64,000 bases of DNA from Straminergon stramineum (GCA_963920665.1 OY987266.1:11537001-11601000), one strand, 5' to 3'. Counted from the first letter of the stretch, positions 34,311-47,853 are shown. Notes: generated from the letters alone by a model not told the origin. Numbers and translations: made by a program.

Positions 34311-37300
34311 CAAATATGATTGTATCTTTTTCTTCTTGTAAAGTTTCCATTGCTTGTCTAAATTATAAATTATATAACAAGTGGAACAAAGGTACGTATT
34401 TGAAGGCATTGTATTTATAATATAGAGTTGTAACTATAACAATTCAAAGATTGAAGACAAGTTTATCAACAAATGTAGGTCTAAAAAATAGGAAATATAT
34501 GGCTATATACAAAATTTATATGAAGTTCATTAATGTAATTCAAAATAAAAACAATCTAGGTTTAACTATTATTTTTTTATTACTTCATTTATATTTATAT
34601 TAATATTTTCATGATCTTATTTTCATACTAAACCCTAGGAATTTCAGGATTTAGGATTTTTGATTTAGAGTACAATCGTAGAAATTAAATGAGAAAGTTC
34701 TTAGTGAAATCCTCATCTCTTGTTTTTCATTTGTTAAATCAACCTAAAAATTAGAAAATCTAAATTAATCCTGCAAATTTTTTTAATTAAGAAGGTTTAA
34801 AGCCAAAAAATGTAATTGAACAAGGTGTAAAAAAAATGATTCTCTCAATTTAAATGCAAATATTTTGCAATTTATATGATCAAGGTACCTAAAATTCCTT
34901 CTACACATTCTTTACACTAGTCTAGTATAAGATTCTACGGTTAGATATGCAAGTTTTATTTTAAGTTTCTTGTTCTTGACAATAGCCAATAGACACTAGT
35001 AGAAATCAGTGTTCTATATAACAAAAAGGAGGTGACGTTTTTTAAAAACTGCGTTGCATAAAACACAGATTTTTGAAAAGTATATTACAATCAATTCAAA
35101 TTTTATGTTTTATCTTCCCCTTGCATTTCTACTTGCAACATATGTTTGCATCTCTCTTAAGGGGTACAAGGAAGCTTAGTTTGTAAACTGAATTAGATCT
35201 AAAGGTATGATTTGGGGGGATCTTTCGGACGACAAGTAGTGCTAAAGCTTTGGTTTTGGAAACTTCTGTTATGATTGTTGATGTTTGGTTTGGGGTTGGT
35301 TGGAGTTTGGTAGTGTAAGTTGAGATAAAGTTTATAGATTTGGTAGGAATCAACATTAGATATGCCATCTGTCTATATTATGAAGGAAGTGAACATTTAA
35401 GAAGTTTGGGAAGTTTGGAAAAGGAGAAGGAGAAGGAGAAGGAGAAGTTGATTTTAGTAATTTTTTGGAAGTTTTGGAAGAGGAAGTAAATTCTTGGTAG
35501 GGAAGACAAGAATGAAGATGAGTTTGTTACATACTACAACATTGTTGAATTTTTCCTAGAGCCTGTACATACTAGTTTTGTTTTTTTTCATGTATTTGTA
35601 GTAGTATAGGCATTGGTTTGCTCCTAGTGTTTGCTTTTGGAATTTATATTACATTGTTAGTTGTAGATTGAATGATTGATAGACTATAATATCATTTTGT
35701 ATATAGTTTGGTATTAAGTACTATTATTATATATATTCTATAGGCAACTCAAAATGACTAAAATTGTAATGGGCATAAAGTTATGTACTTTCATTTTATC
35801 TTTTGAATTCTATATTAAGTCTACTCTGATTACTTATTGTGGGTCTAATAGGAAGGTGTTCTCTACTCAGGATTTATATTTGATTGGAAGAACAATGAAG
35901 TAATAGTTTTCCTCTATCAAATTTTCTTCAATTGTGGAAAAAGCTTGGAATTATATTCTAGACCAAATTCCACAAATGGCTAAATATGAAAATTCTAGGT
36001 AAGTTGAAGTTAGAAAATTTTTTGGACATTATGTTGTAGATAAAATTTATTGGTATTAATTGTTAGTAAGTACCATAGATATTTATTGTTATTTGGGATT
36101 GAGTAAGGAACAAAGCATATAGCTCTTAAATATACCTATTCTTTTTTATATTTTAATTTATAGTTTTGTACATTAATAAGGATACGACAAGCAATAAAAC
36201 AAGTGACTTTTAAGCATATATTTAATTACAGAAATATGGATATAGATATCTTGTAGACACATAGATATATATGTTAGTAATGTTTTTTTCATAAAGTCAT
36301 TTAGATATGCTGAAAAGAGATTGTACATGCAAAAAACAAGATGAGTCAAAAAGAGTATATAAAATATTGTATAAAAGCCAAAAGAACTAGAGAATATAAA
36401 GATGTCAAAGCGCAAATGTTCAAAGGCATTTTCTACAAAACATATATTTGATATCATTCAATTTCATTTCAAGCATTGTATATTTCTAAAATAAGGTATA
36501 TATTATAAATTTTTTGTTTTTGCCTTCTATTTTGAATATATCTTTTTTTATTTTGATATTTTATTATTTCTATTCTATATTCTTGATATTTATTGATATT
36601 ATTTTTGTATTGTATTGTATTTTTTTTCTATTTTTTTGTTTAATTCCTCTATGAAATATTAATTATATAGATAAAAATAAATTTAAAGTTATTCTTACGA
36701 GGTTGTGGATTACTAATGAAATGCAAGATAAGATATGCACAAAATAAGGTACTATTAAGTATTTTATAACTTAGTATTCTAAAAATACTTTATAGTATTC
36801 AAAGAACAACTTACTATGAATTTCAATATTTATACAACTGAAATACCTTATCACATATCTTACTTCAATTTCTTTAACTTTGACTCCATGATTTTGTTAA
36901 CACCCTGTACTCTCTTGTTCATGTCATCTTCCTTTGCATACATTTCATGTAATTTCTTCATCCTTCAAACCAAACTATCACTAATTTGTATATAGGTTCT
37001 TATTCTAGTATATATTGGATTAAATTTACATGGAAAAATACTATATAAATCTATTTTCTCATGCTAAATTATTTCTATAATTTCATTACATGCATTAAAA
37101 TCAACATAGATTTTATAACGACCTAATAAGAATTAATCCCTTTTACTGTCAAAATATTTTCTCTTTTTGTTGGTTTGCCAATTTGAGAGTATACAAAAGT
37201 CTATATACCGAAAGAGTATGAATTAAAATCCCTATTTCTATAAAAACAATTGCTAAAATCATGTATCGTGTATGTTAAATTACTACAAAAAGCAACATCA

Positions 37301-39471
37301 TCTCTATGTAAAATATCAAACCCTATTGTACTTAAATAAGAACTTGGTTTTCATCACTTCCATTTTTGTTTCTTAAAATAGAGTAGGTGTCAAATAACAA
37401 TTTTTTGTACCAAATATGATAGAAATTTATGGAGCAATTCCTATTGATATTTCCAACTTTCAAGCTTTGAACCATCACCTTGAATTTGCCTTTGAGGAAC
37501 ATATTGGCCAAAAGTAAGATCTTTATTTGAACCTACATTGTAGAAAAGTACTTTTTGTGAATTGAAATTATTTTTTCAATATAAAAAATAAATTCAAGCT
37601 ACAAAAATTAAAATAACATTATCAATACAATTACATTATATTTTGAATCACAAATGTACTTCCTCTCCATCCAATATCATATATGCGTCTTATCTTTTTT
37701 GTTGAATTAGTTGTGAACACTCTAGTTCCTTTCACCATGCTTATAAGAGTTGTTATTTTTTCATACTCTTGATATTTCTCCATAGTCATTTTATCAAAAG
37801 ACAAACATGTTGCGATTAATTCAATTTCTTTTAAAGCTTTATCTTCTACTATCTAAACAATATAAACACCTATTGAAAGTGTACTTGAAAAAATAAGTAA
37901 TTCTCATATTTATATTATAAAACTTTTCATACACTATAGAGTATAGACCTCTCTTCTCACATTCAATCTCCAAAAATTTTCTAACCAAATTCAAATTTCA
38001 TACTATTCAAACTTTTAAAGAAACTTTCCAAGTCATTTTTTTAGATTCCAAGAGTCACTTGAGTCGGCCTCCAAACTTTAGCAAAATGGTTTTATTTTCT
38101 TTTTCTAACTCTTTTACAAACTTAAATAAGAAAGGTGAAACAACCATTATCTTCTAACTATGTAATAAAGCCAAATCAATACAAATAATCATAAAATTTT
38201 AATAATAAATTAAAAAAATCGTTATAGACAAAGTCTAAAATCCCCATAGAAAAAAAAACTAGTTAACAGAGGCAATAAAATCAACTGAAAGCTAAATTCA
38301 GTTACTTTGGTCAGTTAATTTAGCACATTGGAGGTCAACCAACCGGTTTAGGTTTTGACTCTCATTTGACTCATTGACTAGCTTAGATACCCTAGGACTT
38401 GACAGCACTAATGAGGTAAGAATAAGTAGCTGACACACTATTCCACCCTTGAGTTGTGACAAAATGCATGGTACCCCAAGATTGATAACAAGCATCCGCA
38501 TTGATTCTCATCTATAGTTCTTATCATGACCCTACATTTTTCTCTATTTGATTGGTCATTCAATTTTTTGTTCGTTATTAGCTTCTTTAAATTCAAATCA
38601 AATCAAATTGATATAAAAATATATTTTTATGTGATGCAAAAATAATTCATGTACAAATCAAATCAAAATAATAGAATAAATACATAAGTGCAATAAATAA
38701 TTGAACATTAAAAAATTTAAAAATCATGCCTTCTTTATAATAAACTTAGCACTAAATAAATTGAGTCAATTAAAGTCCTACTCATTCTTAAAACCTATCT
38801 TAAAATTTTTGAAGTGATATGCTTTGAATAATTTCTTTAAATTACATTAAATCTCCAACCTATCTACATAGAAGAAAAATAACACCACATTATCATGAAG
38901 ATATTTCTTCATGAAATCAAAAATAATTTATAAAAAAGAAGGATGCAATTTGTTACTCACATCTTAGGTATTATAGAACTTGACATTGAAATGCTAGGGA
39001 CTAGAAGATTTTAGGAATGTTTACAATCATCAAATCAACCCAATGCACTTATGTAGACCTCATTCTAAAGTTTGTGGTTGATCCATTTTTTGTTGCAAAA
39101 AGAAAAAATAAACAGGAATTAGAGTACATAGAGTAGGATACCATTCATTGAGAAACAAATTCATGAATTACAACACATAAATAAAAACATAATTTATTGA
39201 AATACACAAATATCAATTGATAAAAAGTGTCCCCTTTTTCCAAAAAGATTTGTAGATGCAGCTAATTTTGAATAAATCTCTTGTGTTTGAAGTAGTAGTT
39301 GTAGTGCTCCTCTTTGATAATAAAAAAATCTAATATACAAAAATCCATTGTCTGCTTTGGAATGTACTTCTAAGTCTTTCAGAGTTGTTGTTATGCTATA
39401 CTGTAATCTGAATTAGGGAAGTAGATAAATTTGCAAAGGATGCATTATACTTATTAAAAACAATGAAGATC
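34311..39471. other. Very AT-rich intergenic DNA
   Basis: No gene recognised in about 5 kb. Contents noted: a 41-base string at 34,687-34,727 identical to 18,888-18,928; a (GGAGAA)4 microsatellite at 35,423-35,446; poly-A/T tracts. ORFs (36,173-36,457 minus, 38,298-38,501 minus, for example) have AT-driven composition with no motif. Confidence 0.5.
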
Positions 39472-39740
39472 TTAGTTGTTGTTAGATTTCAAGGATGAAA
39501 ATGTGGAGGGCCTCTTGAATAGGCTCAAATGCTCAATATTTTGAATAGACTCAATATCTTGAACTACAACCTTTGCTTTGCTGAGCTTGGAGACTTTCTT
39601 CTTTGCGGCACCCTTATTTTTAATCTTTTTTTTCTTGTCATCATTCTACATATATTCTTCTTCTTCCTCGTCTTGTGACCCTTCAATAAAATTTGCAATA
39701 ATAATAGCACCTCCAAGTGTAGCTTATAGAGCCTCATTTT
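39472..39740 (-). pseudogene. Decayed 3' exon of an acidic/Lys-rich protein
   Basis: On the minus strand a TTGTTTCACAG acceptor-like sequence ends at 39,741 and is followed by an 89-codon frame to TAA (39,474-39,472). The peptide runs from a hydrophobic GGAIIIANF, through acidic DEEEEEYM and basic DDKKKKIKNKGAAKKK blocks, to a VSKLSKAKVVV tail. Two in-frame stops (TAA, TAG) interrupt it; both could be Gln codons changed by C-to-T. A charged low-complexity tail plus splice acceptor argues for a gene relic, but the family is unknown and upstream exons were not found. Confidence 0.35.
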
Positions 39741-40690
39741 CTGTGAAACAATAGAGTATTATATATTATTTTTCAGATGTTGGAGCGACAACACTCAGAT
39801 TTGAGTCATAGTATATATGTAGTCCTTCGAAATTGTATCTACCCACATTGTAAGTACTTTGAAGGTTGTTATTTAGTATTAATTCCTTTAGGTCCTTTGG
39901 AAAATAATTCCTATATGAAATACTTTAATCAAAGAGTGATAAGACTATATGAAGAGTCATCATAGTAAATAAAGTAAAAAATATTTGAATTTCGTGATCA
40001 TATTGAAAATGGAATATAAGAAAATTTATAACTACTACTAATAAATTGCTCATTTGGAAATAAACTTTGTATTTTTATACTCTATAAATGCTTTGGTCTT
40101 AACGAAACAATCTTTCGCTCAAAGCCTTGAAACATATGTGTGATTTCATGCTTCCAAATTTGAATACATTAAGCCTCAATGTAATTAGCTATTTAAAGTA
40201 GCTAATCATCTAACATCATGTTTAATTTCATGCCACCTTTAGACACATGCTTCTCAAATATTTCAATTATTGACTCTCTAACTACAATTACATCATTATT
40301 CATCTTGCATCGGAAAAATATAAACTCAAAAGTCCAAATTTTAGAATGCAAAGGAAATCACGGAATAAAATATCAAAATATATAAAAGTGAAGTGAGGAG
40401 GTGAAAATGTTCCATACCTGACCCTGGAATGAGACCTTTAGCCGAAAATTCATTTTCTTTTCTATAAAAGGCTTCTCGGGGAAATGTAGAGCACTTGTTA
40501 GTAGAAAATTCAATGCCTAAATCAATAGAAAAGTGTGGATTTTTTTTGTTGATTTGGACAATACTCAATAAAATTTGTTGATTATTTCTATTGATTTGGT
40601 CAAATAAAAAAAATTATAATATTTTTTTTGGCCAAGATTTCTGGGAAACAAAAAAATTAGTTTTTTCTTTTGCTTTGGAGCCTTTGAGTA
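39741..40690. other. AT-rich intergenic; nothing recognised
   Basis: A 62-codon plus ORF (39,777-39,965) and a 75-codon minus ORF (40,568-40,341) are open but lack motifs or context. No repeats detected by eye. Confidence 0.45.
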
Positions 40691-40699
40691 GCCACATAA

Positions 40700-40775
40700 T
40701 TTATCCTCGATTGCTGACTGGGTTCAAACCTAAGACCTCAAGTTTAGAAGCATAAGGCACTTGCCATTAGAAATC
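40700..40775 (-). mobile_element. tRNA-derived SINE head (A- and B-box-like sequences)
   Basis: On the minus strand TGGCAAGTGCC (40,766-40,756) resembles a Pol III A box and GGTTTGAACCC (40,730-40,720) a B box, about 25 bp apart, with CTTATGCTTCTAAAC between them as in tRNA-derived plant SINEs. Downstream the sequence becomes A-rich. The cloverleaf is not intact, so it is not a functional tRNA. Confidence 0.4.
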
Positions 40776-43000
40776 AATGAAATCTTTTTATTTTATTTCA
40801 TACTTATAGACTTGAAATTTGATGGTTTTGAACTCATCAAATTTTAGAGGACATTTTGGCATAGTTGAATAATTTTTTCTAAAAAGTATGAACTATAAAA
40901 AGTTGAAAAATCAAGCAAAATTTTATCTTGAAAAATCCATTTGAGATATTGAACCTCCAATCAACAATTATGGACAAAATATAGAAAGGATGTTTAATAA
41001 TATCAAAGAAAATGTTCTTTGCTACCCCTCGAACTTTGCTAGTAATTTTTGATGGGTAGTCCAAAATCTCAAATGGATTTTCGGAGATAAAATTTAACTT
41101 GATTTTCTAACTTTTTTTAGTTCAAAGTTTTTGAAAAAGATTGTTCTACTATACCATAATGGCCTACCAAGTCCAAATCACTGATCCCAATCTTGCGTCG
41201 TGGCCACTTCATAGATTACTGCCTATCTTTGGAATGCTTGTCTTACTCAGTTTACAAAATACTGAATTGTGAATGGTTAAGTTAAAAAAAATTCATTGTA
41301 CCTACAATTTCAATCGTGGTGTTTTAAATATTATTCAAATGAGGAAAAAATGATTTCAAAAGCTAAGAAATCACAATTGTGTGCTTGTATGTCTTTCAAC
41401 TTTGGGGATTATGTAAACAATTTTGTTGAGAGTATATGTGAAGAATTTCAAACTAATTGGATCTATTTATTATAGGCTTATAGCTGTCCAAAGTTGTCTG
41501 CAACTAGAATATGACCTTATAAGAAATAATTTTTTAATCACAATTTGGAATGATCTGAAATTTTCTAGACATTGACCTAATAGTGGAGTACACATTTGGT
41601 AACAATTTTAGAGAGAACATATTCAACAAATATAGCATCAAGAAGAACCTACTCAAAAGTAGAAAATTGTTTGAAATTAATCAAATTCTATCTTAGGTTT
41701 TTAAGGGATAATTGATTATTCAACATCAATGTGCTAACCTTGCTTTATTGCTATGATACAAGAACATTCCAAAATCTTATGAATGTTCTAAATAGAGTTA
41801 AAAGATTTCAAAAGATTCTAAAAGAATTTAGATTTCCTAAAATTCTTTTGATTTGATCATTGCACTATTCAAATGAACAAAAAATAGATGCCCACTTGTT
41901 TGATTTTACAAAAAGTTCAAAAACCAATGGAAATGGTCATTACAATGCTCCAACAATAGAAATTAGTTGTTTTTTTTGTTGATTTGGTCATAATTTTTCA
42001 AGTAGTGACTCCTCGAATGGGCATTGGAATTCCAGTACTTGAGCCAATTAATGTACTTCGGTAGCGGAAGACATTGCAACTATAGCAATAAGATAAAAAA
42101 AAATTTAATGTCATTTCGAATTTGATATTCAAATCTCAATGCTTGGTGATCTGAAAATCAATTTAAATGAAAAATATAGAAACATGCACAAAATCTAAGT
42201 GAATATAGATCCATCAAAAAACTTTTGAATAATATACTTCATGAAAGAATTGATTGCTTGAAATTTGGATTAACCTTATTTTTATTTGAATTTTTTAGTC
42301 AAAGAAAAGATTTGAATAGATTATAGAGTGTGAGATAAAGTGAATAGTATGGTAATAGAAGTTGAGGTGCCCCATGTGGCCAAAGTATAGATTGATGTAT
42401 CTCCCTTGAGATAGGACAAGGGGAGGCTAATTTTCTATCTTACACTCACAATGTATTTAAAGCCATTTGTTTGAAAAAGAGAAACAACCTTTGAATATTT
42501 TGGATTGTAATGAAACTTTGTGAGTATTTTTTTCGGCCTACTTTCATTCTAGAAATGTATGACTTATTGTATTTGGAGTTGGTATGTGAAAGTTATGCTT
42601 GTGTGTGTGAAGAAAGGTCAATTGCCAATGAAATTAAAGGACAAAACTTTTGAAGGTTTGTAGAATTTTGGTTACAATATTTTTGGTTTCAAGATTCAAG
42701 CAAAGTATATACAAATTTATTATCTTTTTATGAAGATATAGAACTCTAGTTTAGAGGTGAGATGTGAAAGTTGTAGATTTGAAAGTAAGAGGGGTGTGAG
42801 CCCCTATTTCTTCACTAGGGACTTACTTGTCTTTTTTTTTTATTTTTTTTTGCAAAAATAAGCGTAGAAAATAGTACAAAAAAACCAAAAAAGAGTGTAA
42901 AATCAAAATAGGTGTATTACATGCCAATATAGTATTCGGTCATATTTTGAGAGTTTTACTAATTAGATTCAAATCCCACTTGTAAATAGGTTAAAACCCA
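40776..43000. other. AT-rich intergenic; nothing recognised
   Basis: No ORF above about 60 codons with sensible composition and no inverted or tandem structure that I could support. Confidence 0.45.
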
Positions 43001-43029
43001 ATCAATTGTGGTAATTACGAATTGTGAGC

Positions 43030-44640
43030 ATACTAGGCTCAAAATCTCACATAGAAAAGACATCGCTTGGCTAATATTGGTTGAGGGAACCTTGGTGAGG
43101 CACATAGGTCAGTTCCCAGAGATAGGTTCCAATTTCCCCATTTTATCGACAAAATAGCGGAACTCCAATTACTGGCTTACAGATGTTAAAAATACCAAGA
43201 CGGAACCATGGAAGAATCTCTAATCCAAGGAAGGTGACTTAGGGTTAAAACCATGCCCGGAAAACAACAATGAAGTTGGTTTGTCAAGATTCCCTCCGGT
43301 GTGGAAGATTCCCTGGCCACCGAGAATAAAATAAAGGTGTGGATTTTGTTTTCCCTAGGTCAATGAGTAGAGTAAAAATATGAGCCTACACATGCCTTGT
43401 AGGATTCCATGGGAGGTTCCACAAAAAGTTTCGGAATTTTTTGATAGTCAAAAAATGCTTTTTCGGACGGTCAACTACCCAAATCTATGATGGGAAATTC
43501 CTAAAAATTCTTCAGGTGGTGGTAAAATCTCATTAAAAATTAGAATAGTTTCTTTTATCTTAATAAGATGCTCCAACAAGTTTCAACACATTCCAATAGT
43601 CAGAAGAACTTGATCTTACAAGATTCCTCAACAATCGACAAAATTTAAAGATTATGGTGGAGTTGACCAGTGGATCGGGAGCATACGAAAGTGGAATGAG
43701 GTCAAACATAGGTCTTTTCATACTCCTCCACACCTACTTAAGAGCGTAGGCTAGTTACTTTTCTCAAAAAAGTCAAATTCCCCCAAATTGGATTTTCAAC
43801 CTTTTTTGGTGTTAAGTTGGCATTAGGTTTCATTGAAATTTTGAATATAGAAATGGGGGAGGGGGAGTTACCTAGACTAAAAATGGCCTCCTGAAGTCAA
43901 TGGCACTATTCGTTTGTGATTTGGATTTAATCTCCAAAAGTTTGGTAAATCAAGATGAAAATCCTAATTAATAAGATTATCATGTTGAAATGAGAGGAGG
44001 TGAGTGCCCTTGAAAGAGTATATAAGGGAACTCATTCTTTTCTCAAATCACCTCTTCTAGCCATTATTTTGGCTTTGTAAACACGTTGATTCATTAATAG
44101 TGGACTTTTGGCCATTTTTAAACCAAAGTTGTAATTGTGGTGTTTTTGGAGCATTTCAAGCTCTTTTTGTTCCTATTTTATAAGCCTTGAAGGACATTGG
44201 GGTCCTTTCAAGTCTTATATTTTGCTCTTGTATTGGTTTCAAGTTCTTGGTAGAAATTTGGTAATATTTTGTTATACTAACTTTTACTTTAGTATATTTG
44301 TTGTTCCTTCAAGTCCTTGTTTAAGACTTGAATATTGTGCACTAATTCTAGAGGATTCTTCCCTTATGATTGGCGATGCCGTTTAGGAAAACCTCTAACT
44401 TGTTATGTTTATGATTTTTGTACTAACACCCTTGATTCATCCTCCTTTAATTTTCTTTAGTCAAAATCTTTGTGTTTTATTTTCGTGCTTATCATTACAC
44501 GGCGAAGCTTTGACTTTGATTTTTAGAATTTGATAGAAATTTAGTGGGCCTTGGGGGAATACGGCAGAGTTTTGACCTCCAAATATAGAAAATCTATATT
44601 AGTTTGTCAAAAGTTTCCAACCACGGCGAAGCTTTGAACT
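43030..44640 (+). other. Possible LTR/leader of a retroelement
   Basis: The block is GC-richer than its surroundings up to 43,740, contains a TATATAAGG TATA box at 44,019 and, downstream, three leader-like motifs: ACGGCGAAGCTTTGA at 44,499 and 44,623 and the variant ACGGCAGAGTTTTGA at 44,561. The arrangement (U3-like region, TATA box, leader) suggests an LTR and its 3' flank, but no second LTR or target duplication was found, so borders are provisional. Confidence 0.3.
44019..44027 (+). promoter_or_regulatory. Candidate TATA box (TATATAAGG)
   Basis: Good TATA consensus inside the putative retroelement leader region. It shares TATATAAGGG with the candidate at 23,857. Inference only. Confidence 0.35.
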
Positions 44641-44874
44641 TTAGAGTCGTAAAAAAATACCTCAAAAACAAGATTATTAGAAAATTCACCCAATTAGTAT
44701 CAAAAAAATCTCATCACATTCTCTTTCTTATAAATTCTCTAGTGCTATGGGAAGATAGGAGGACTAATTTTCAAAGAAGTTTTTTTTGAAAAGTTGGACA
44801 AAAAACAAAAATTAAAAATTAAAAACAAATAAACAAAAAAACAGGGATTAGCCCGAAGACTAGTCCTTGTGATA

Positions 44875-45100
44875 GTAGAAGGGAGCCCAAGGAGGCGCCC
44901 CCCTGCCCTACCAAAGCGGAGCCCCCTTGCCAGAGCAAAGCCCCAACCAGAAGGGGAGCCTCCAGTAGTGTGGGAGCTCCTGGCCAAAGAAAAAGCCCCC
45001 CTTGGTGAGGCAAAGAGGCCCCTGCCTGGCCAAGCCGCTCACTTAGCAGGGGTGCTCGCTAGTCGGAGCAGGGAGCCTCCAGCCAGGGGAGGATTTAATC
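44875..45100. repeat. GC-rich island of degenerate GCCCCCTTGCC(A)-type repeats
   Basis: Embedded in AT-rich DNA is ~225 bp of very GC-rich sequence made of imperfect ~24-bp units built from GCCCCCTTGCCAGAGCAAAG-like words and GGAGCCTCCAG. A Pro/Arg-rich ORF (44,869-45,174) reads through it and into a poly-T run, so the ORF is most likely a by-product. It could be a transposon-derived minisatellite. Confidence 0.6.
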
Positions 45101-46380
45101 ACGTCTCCTCTCAACAAAAAAAACTTGTTTTTTTGTTTTTTGTTTTTTGTTTTGTTTTGTTTCTGTTAGTGTAAACCAAGCAAGAGTAGAAGAATATTTG
45201 TAGAAGGAGAATAGGAAGAGAGGAGGAACAAGGAGATAGAAGAAAACAAAACAAAACAAGATTAGAATAGAATTAGAATAGTTTAGCCATAGAAATAAGT
45301 TGACGGAAAAATCATCATAGTTTGGGAAAAAGTAACATCAACCACTAATCTCACCACTCTTTCTCTCCTAAAATCTACAACAATTGCACCAAAGAAAGAT
45401 TAGACGTCACAAAATTCAAAATTGAATGATAGAATGAAGGAGTACAAAAATTTGAGTTTAAATAGAAATTAGATAGAATCAAGGAAATCTTAGAGAATCG
45501 ATTAAAAACATTGAAAAAAAAGATAGATGAGAAAAGTTGCCTTTAATTAGTGAAAATCTTATCAAAAATCATATCCTTCCAAGTCAATTTGTAGAATAGA
45601 ATAAGTAAGTTTAAATAGTGAGAAGGGATAGAAAAAATATCTGGTAGCCATATTTTACCAACTTGTAATTAAAATCCACTCTTTAAGCTGTAAGCAAAAA
45701 ATGAAAAATGAAAGAGAACTCGCTGATCTATACAACAACAAGCAAAATAACTCTTAGAATGAAGTAAGTTACTAAATAATCTAAATTATATTACTTTTCA
45801 AAGTAGGTCAATTAATGCAAATTTAGTAGAAAAATTCTATGTGGTTTAGAACTAATCTTTGTGAATATGTTTGTTTTTAATGACTTCCTTGAACTTAAAA
45901 TTTTAAGAAAGAGTCTATTGCTTAGAAGTCTCAATGGACAATGCTTAGACACCCGTTAGGAAATAAATTAAGACAAAATAAAAAGAACTTGTTGTGCAAG
46001 TTGTTTACTATAGGTGGGTAAATAAACACTCACAAGGGGTATAGAGCAACTACCAAATCTAGGAGTTCTAACTTTGCCAAAGAGTAGAAAATGGAGTTTT
46101 TAATATCTAAAGCTAAGATTTTTGGAGGATGTAAATGTTCGAATTAATTTTCTATAAAAATATGGCAAGACATATTTTAATCTTTTATAAGATTAAAACA
46201 TGCTCTAAAGTGGAATGGTATACAATTGCCGCCAAATTTGAGAATTTCAAATTCAACACACTATAAAATACAAATGACAATTTTTTTAACTCTCAAATTT
46301 ATAGAAACATTATAAATTTGTATTAAAATTTCAAAAAGCTAAGACATCCTTGATTTTGAATTTTAATGTGGTTGTAGCAT
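45101..46380. other. AT-rich intergenic; nothing recognised
   Basis: Begins with T-rich tract (TTTTTTGTTTTTTG words, 45,125-45,165) and continues as A-rich DNA with no supported gene or repeat. Confidence 0.45.
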
Positions 46381-46702
46381 TGTAGACATACTTTTTAGAT
46401 TACTTTTGTAATTTTGGAAAGTAAAAAACTAACGGACCAGTTAAGCTAGCTTTACAACTAAATAGAATGTGAATTAGGTCAAATAGACATACTAATATGA
46501 AAAGGATCATTAGACAACTGGATAGGGAGTTAGGGTTAGTTTAAAATCAGAGCAATTAGACAAATAGACATTGTAGCTAACTGTTAGTTAGTTACGACCA
46601 AGAAGCATAAGATTAATAGACTATGATTTTCCTCTCTCTCTCAAGTGTTTGTAGTGATTGTTGCCTTGTCTATTGTACTTGTGCATTCCTTCAATACACA
46701 AT

Positions 46703-46707
46703 CTATT
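46703..46707. repeat. Target-site duplication CTATT (left)
   Basis: Five-base direct repeat flanking the nested solo LTR; its partner is 47,814-47,818. Confidence 0.85.
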
Positions 46708-47813
46708 TGTCATGACCCTCATCACAAGGCATACCCGTGCCACCCTGGTGAGCAAGGGGGACATTGGGGGTGACTCCCCAAGCCTTGCAAGAGATGAGGT
46801 GAGGGGGACTAGGAGTCCCGAGCGATCAGAGCGTGTTAGCACTCTGATCTGGACGAATTTGGGGGCGTGTGATACATGCTTGAAAAGGTCTTGATAAGAC
46901 GCTTGTAGCTGTCTAAAAAACGCGTGATTTGGACTTGCGAATCAAAAGTTATGGGCGTTCAAAGTTGGGGGTGTCCCGGCCGTGCCGAGAATGTCCCGAA
47001 TCTTTGGAGGGCGATAACTTTGTGAGTACTTATCCGAATGGAGCAAGTGAGTAGTCCATCGGCATCTACGCGTCGCGTAGATGTTGAAAACGAGGCCGCA
47101 TGTGCGATTTGGATCCCGGACCGCAAAGTTATGCCGGGTGGAAGTTCGGGAGTCCCAAACTAGCGCGAATCGAGAGAAACGGGGTGGTCTTCCAAAACCA
47201 AAGGGTGTTTGGGAGTCCCCCTTGACATACAAGGAGGGGGGTCTTCCGAATCCCACAGAAAGTACTATAGGAGGGGTTGGTCTCCCTCCTCCCTCCCTCT
47301 TGGAGCCTTGGTGAGTCCCGGTGACTCAAGGTTGGTGGTGTGGGGTCACCACCACTTCAAGGCACCATGAGACACTTGGGTGTGTCCCGTGGCACTGGTT
47401 GGGTGGAGTCCCACTCCTTGCTAGGCTATATGAGGTGTCCCGAATGGTGAGTCCCGATTAGTGATGAAGTGGGAAGTAACAAATATTCAAAGAGTCTAGT
47501 ATGGAGTTGAGGTTACACTCAAGGGCGGTTAGGACCATGGTGAGTAGTGCCACCATGGGTCCTTGCACAATAAGATGGAAGTTCCGCCACATGTTACCAA
47601 GTAACATGCCCCGGTGTCATGATGTGTGTGTGTGTGCTAGTAATCCCGGTGAGTGGAACTTAGCACAAAGAGTTGGAATTGGGGACTAACATTGGATGTG
47701 CGTGGCATGTGCAGTCTTAGAAGAGCGTGACCTTTGGTGCCATTAAAGTATCAAGTGCTTGAGAAGCATTGGAAGGGAACTTAAGGTGGTAAGTGTCACT
47801 AAGGGGCGCGACA
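46708..47813 (+). mobile_element. Solo LTR, 1,106 bp, nested in copy B
   Basis: It starts TGTCATGACCC and ends GGGGCGCGACA (TGTC...GACA inverted ends), flanked by a perfect 5-bp duplication, CTATT. Comparison with copy A shows an empty site, confirming an insertion into copy B. Length and TG...CA ends fit an LTR left by LTR-LTR recombination; there is no internal region. It is strikingly CpG-rich relative to its host sequence. A truncated relative is at 19,651-20,113. Direction is arbitrary because internal coding is absent. Confidence 0.88.
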
Positions 47814-47818
47814 CTATT
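47814..47818. repeat. Target-site duplication CTATT (right)
   Basis: Partner of 46,703-46,707; the reconstructed empty site is a single CTATT followed by CGTCTAATT. Confidence 0.85.
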
Positions 47819-47853
47819 CGTCTAATTAATTTTGTGTGTCAAATTGTCGATTA

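Noticed and set aside
44869..45174. 101-codon Pro/Arg-rich ORF
   Set aside because: Follows GC-rich degenerate repeats and then a poly-T run encoding only Phe/Leu/Val; not gene-like.
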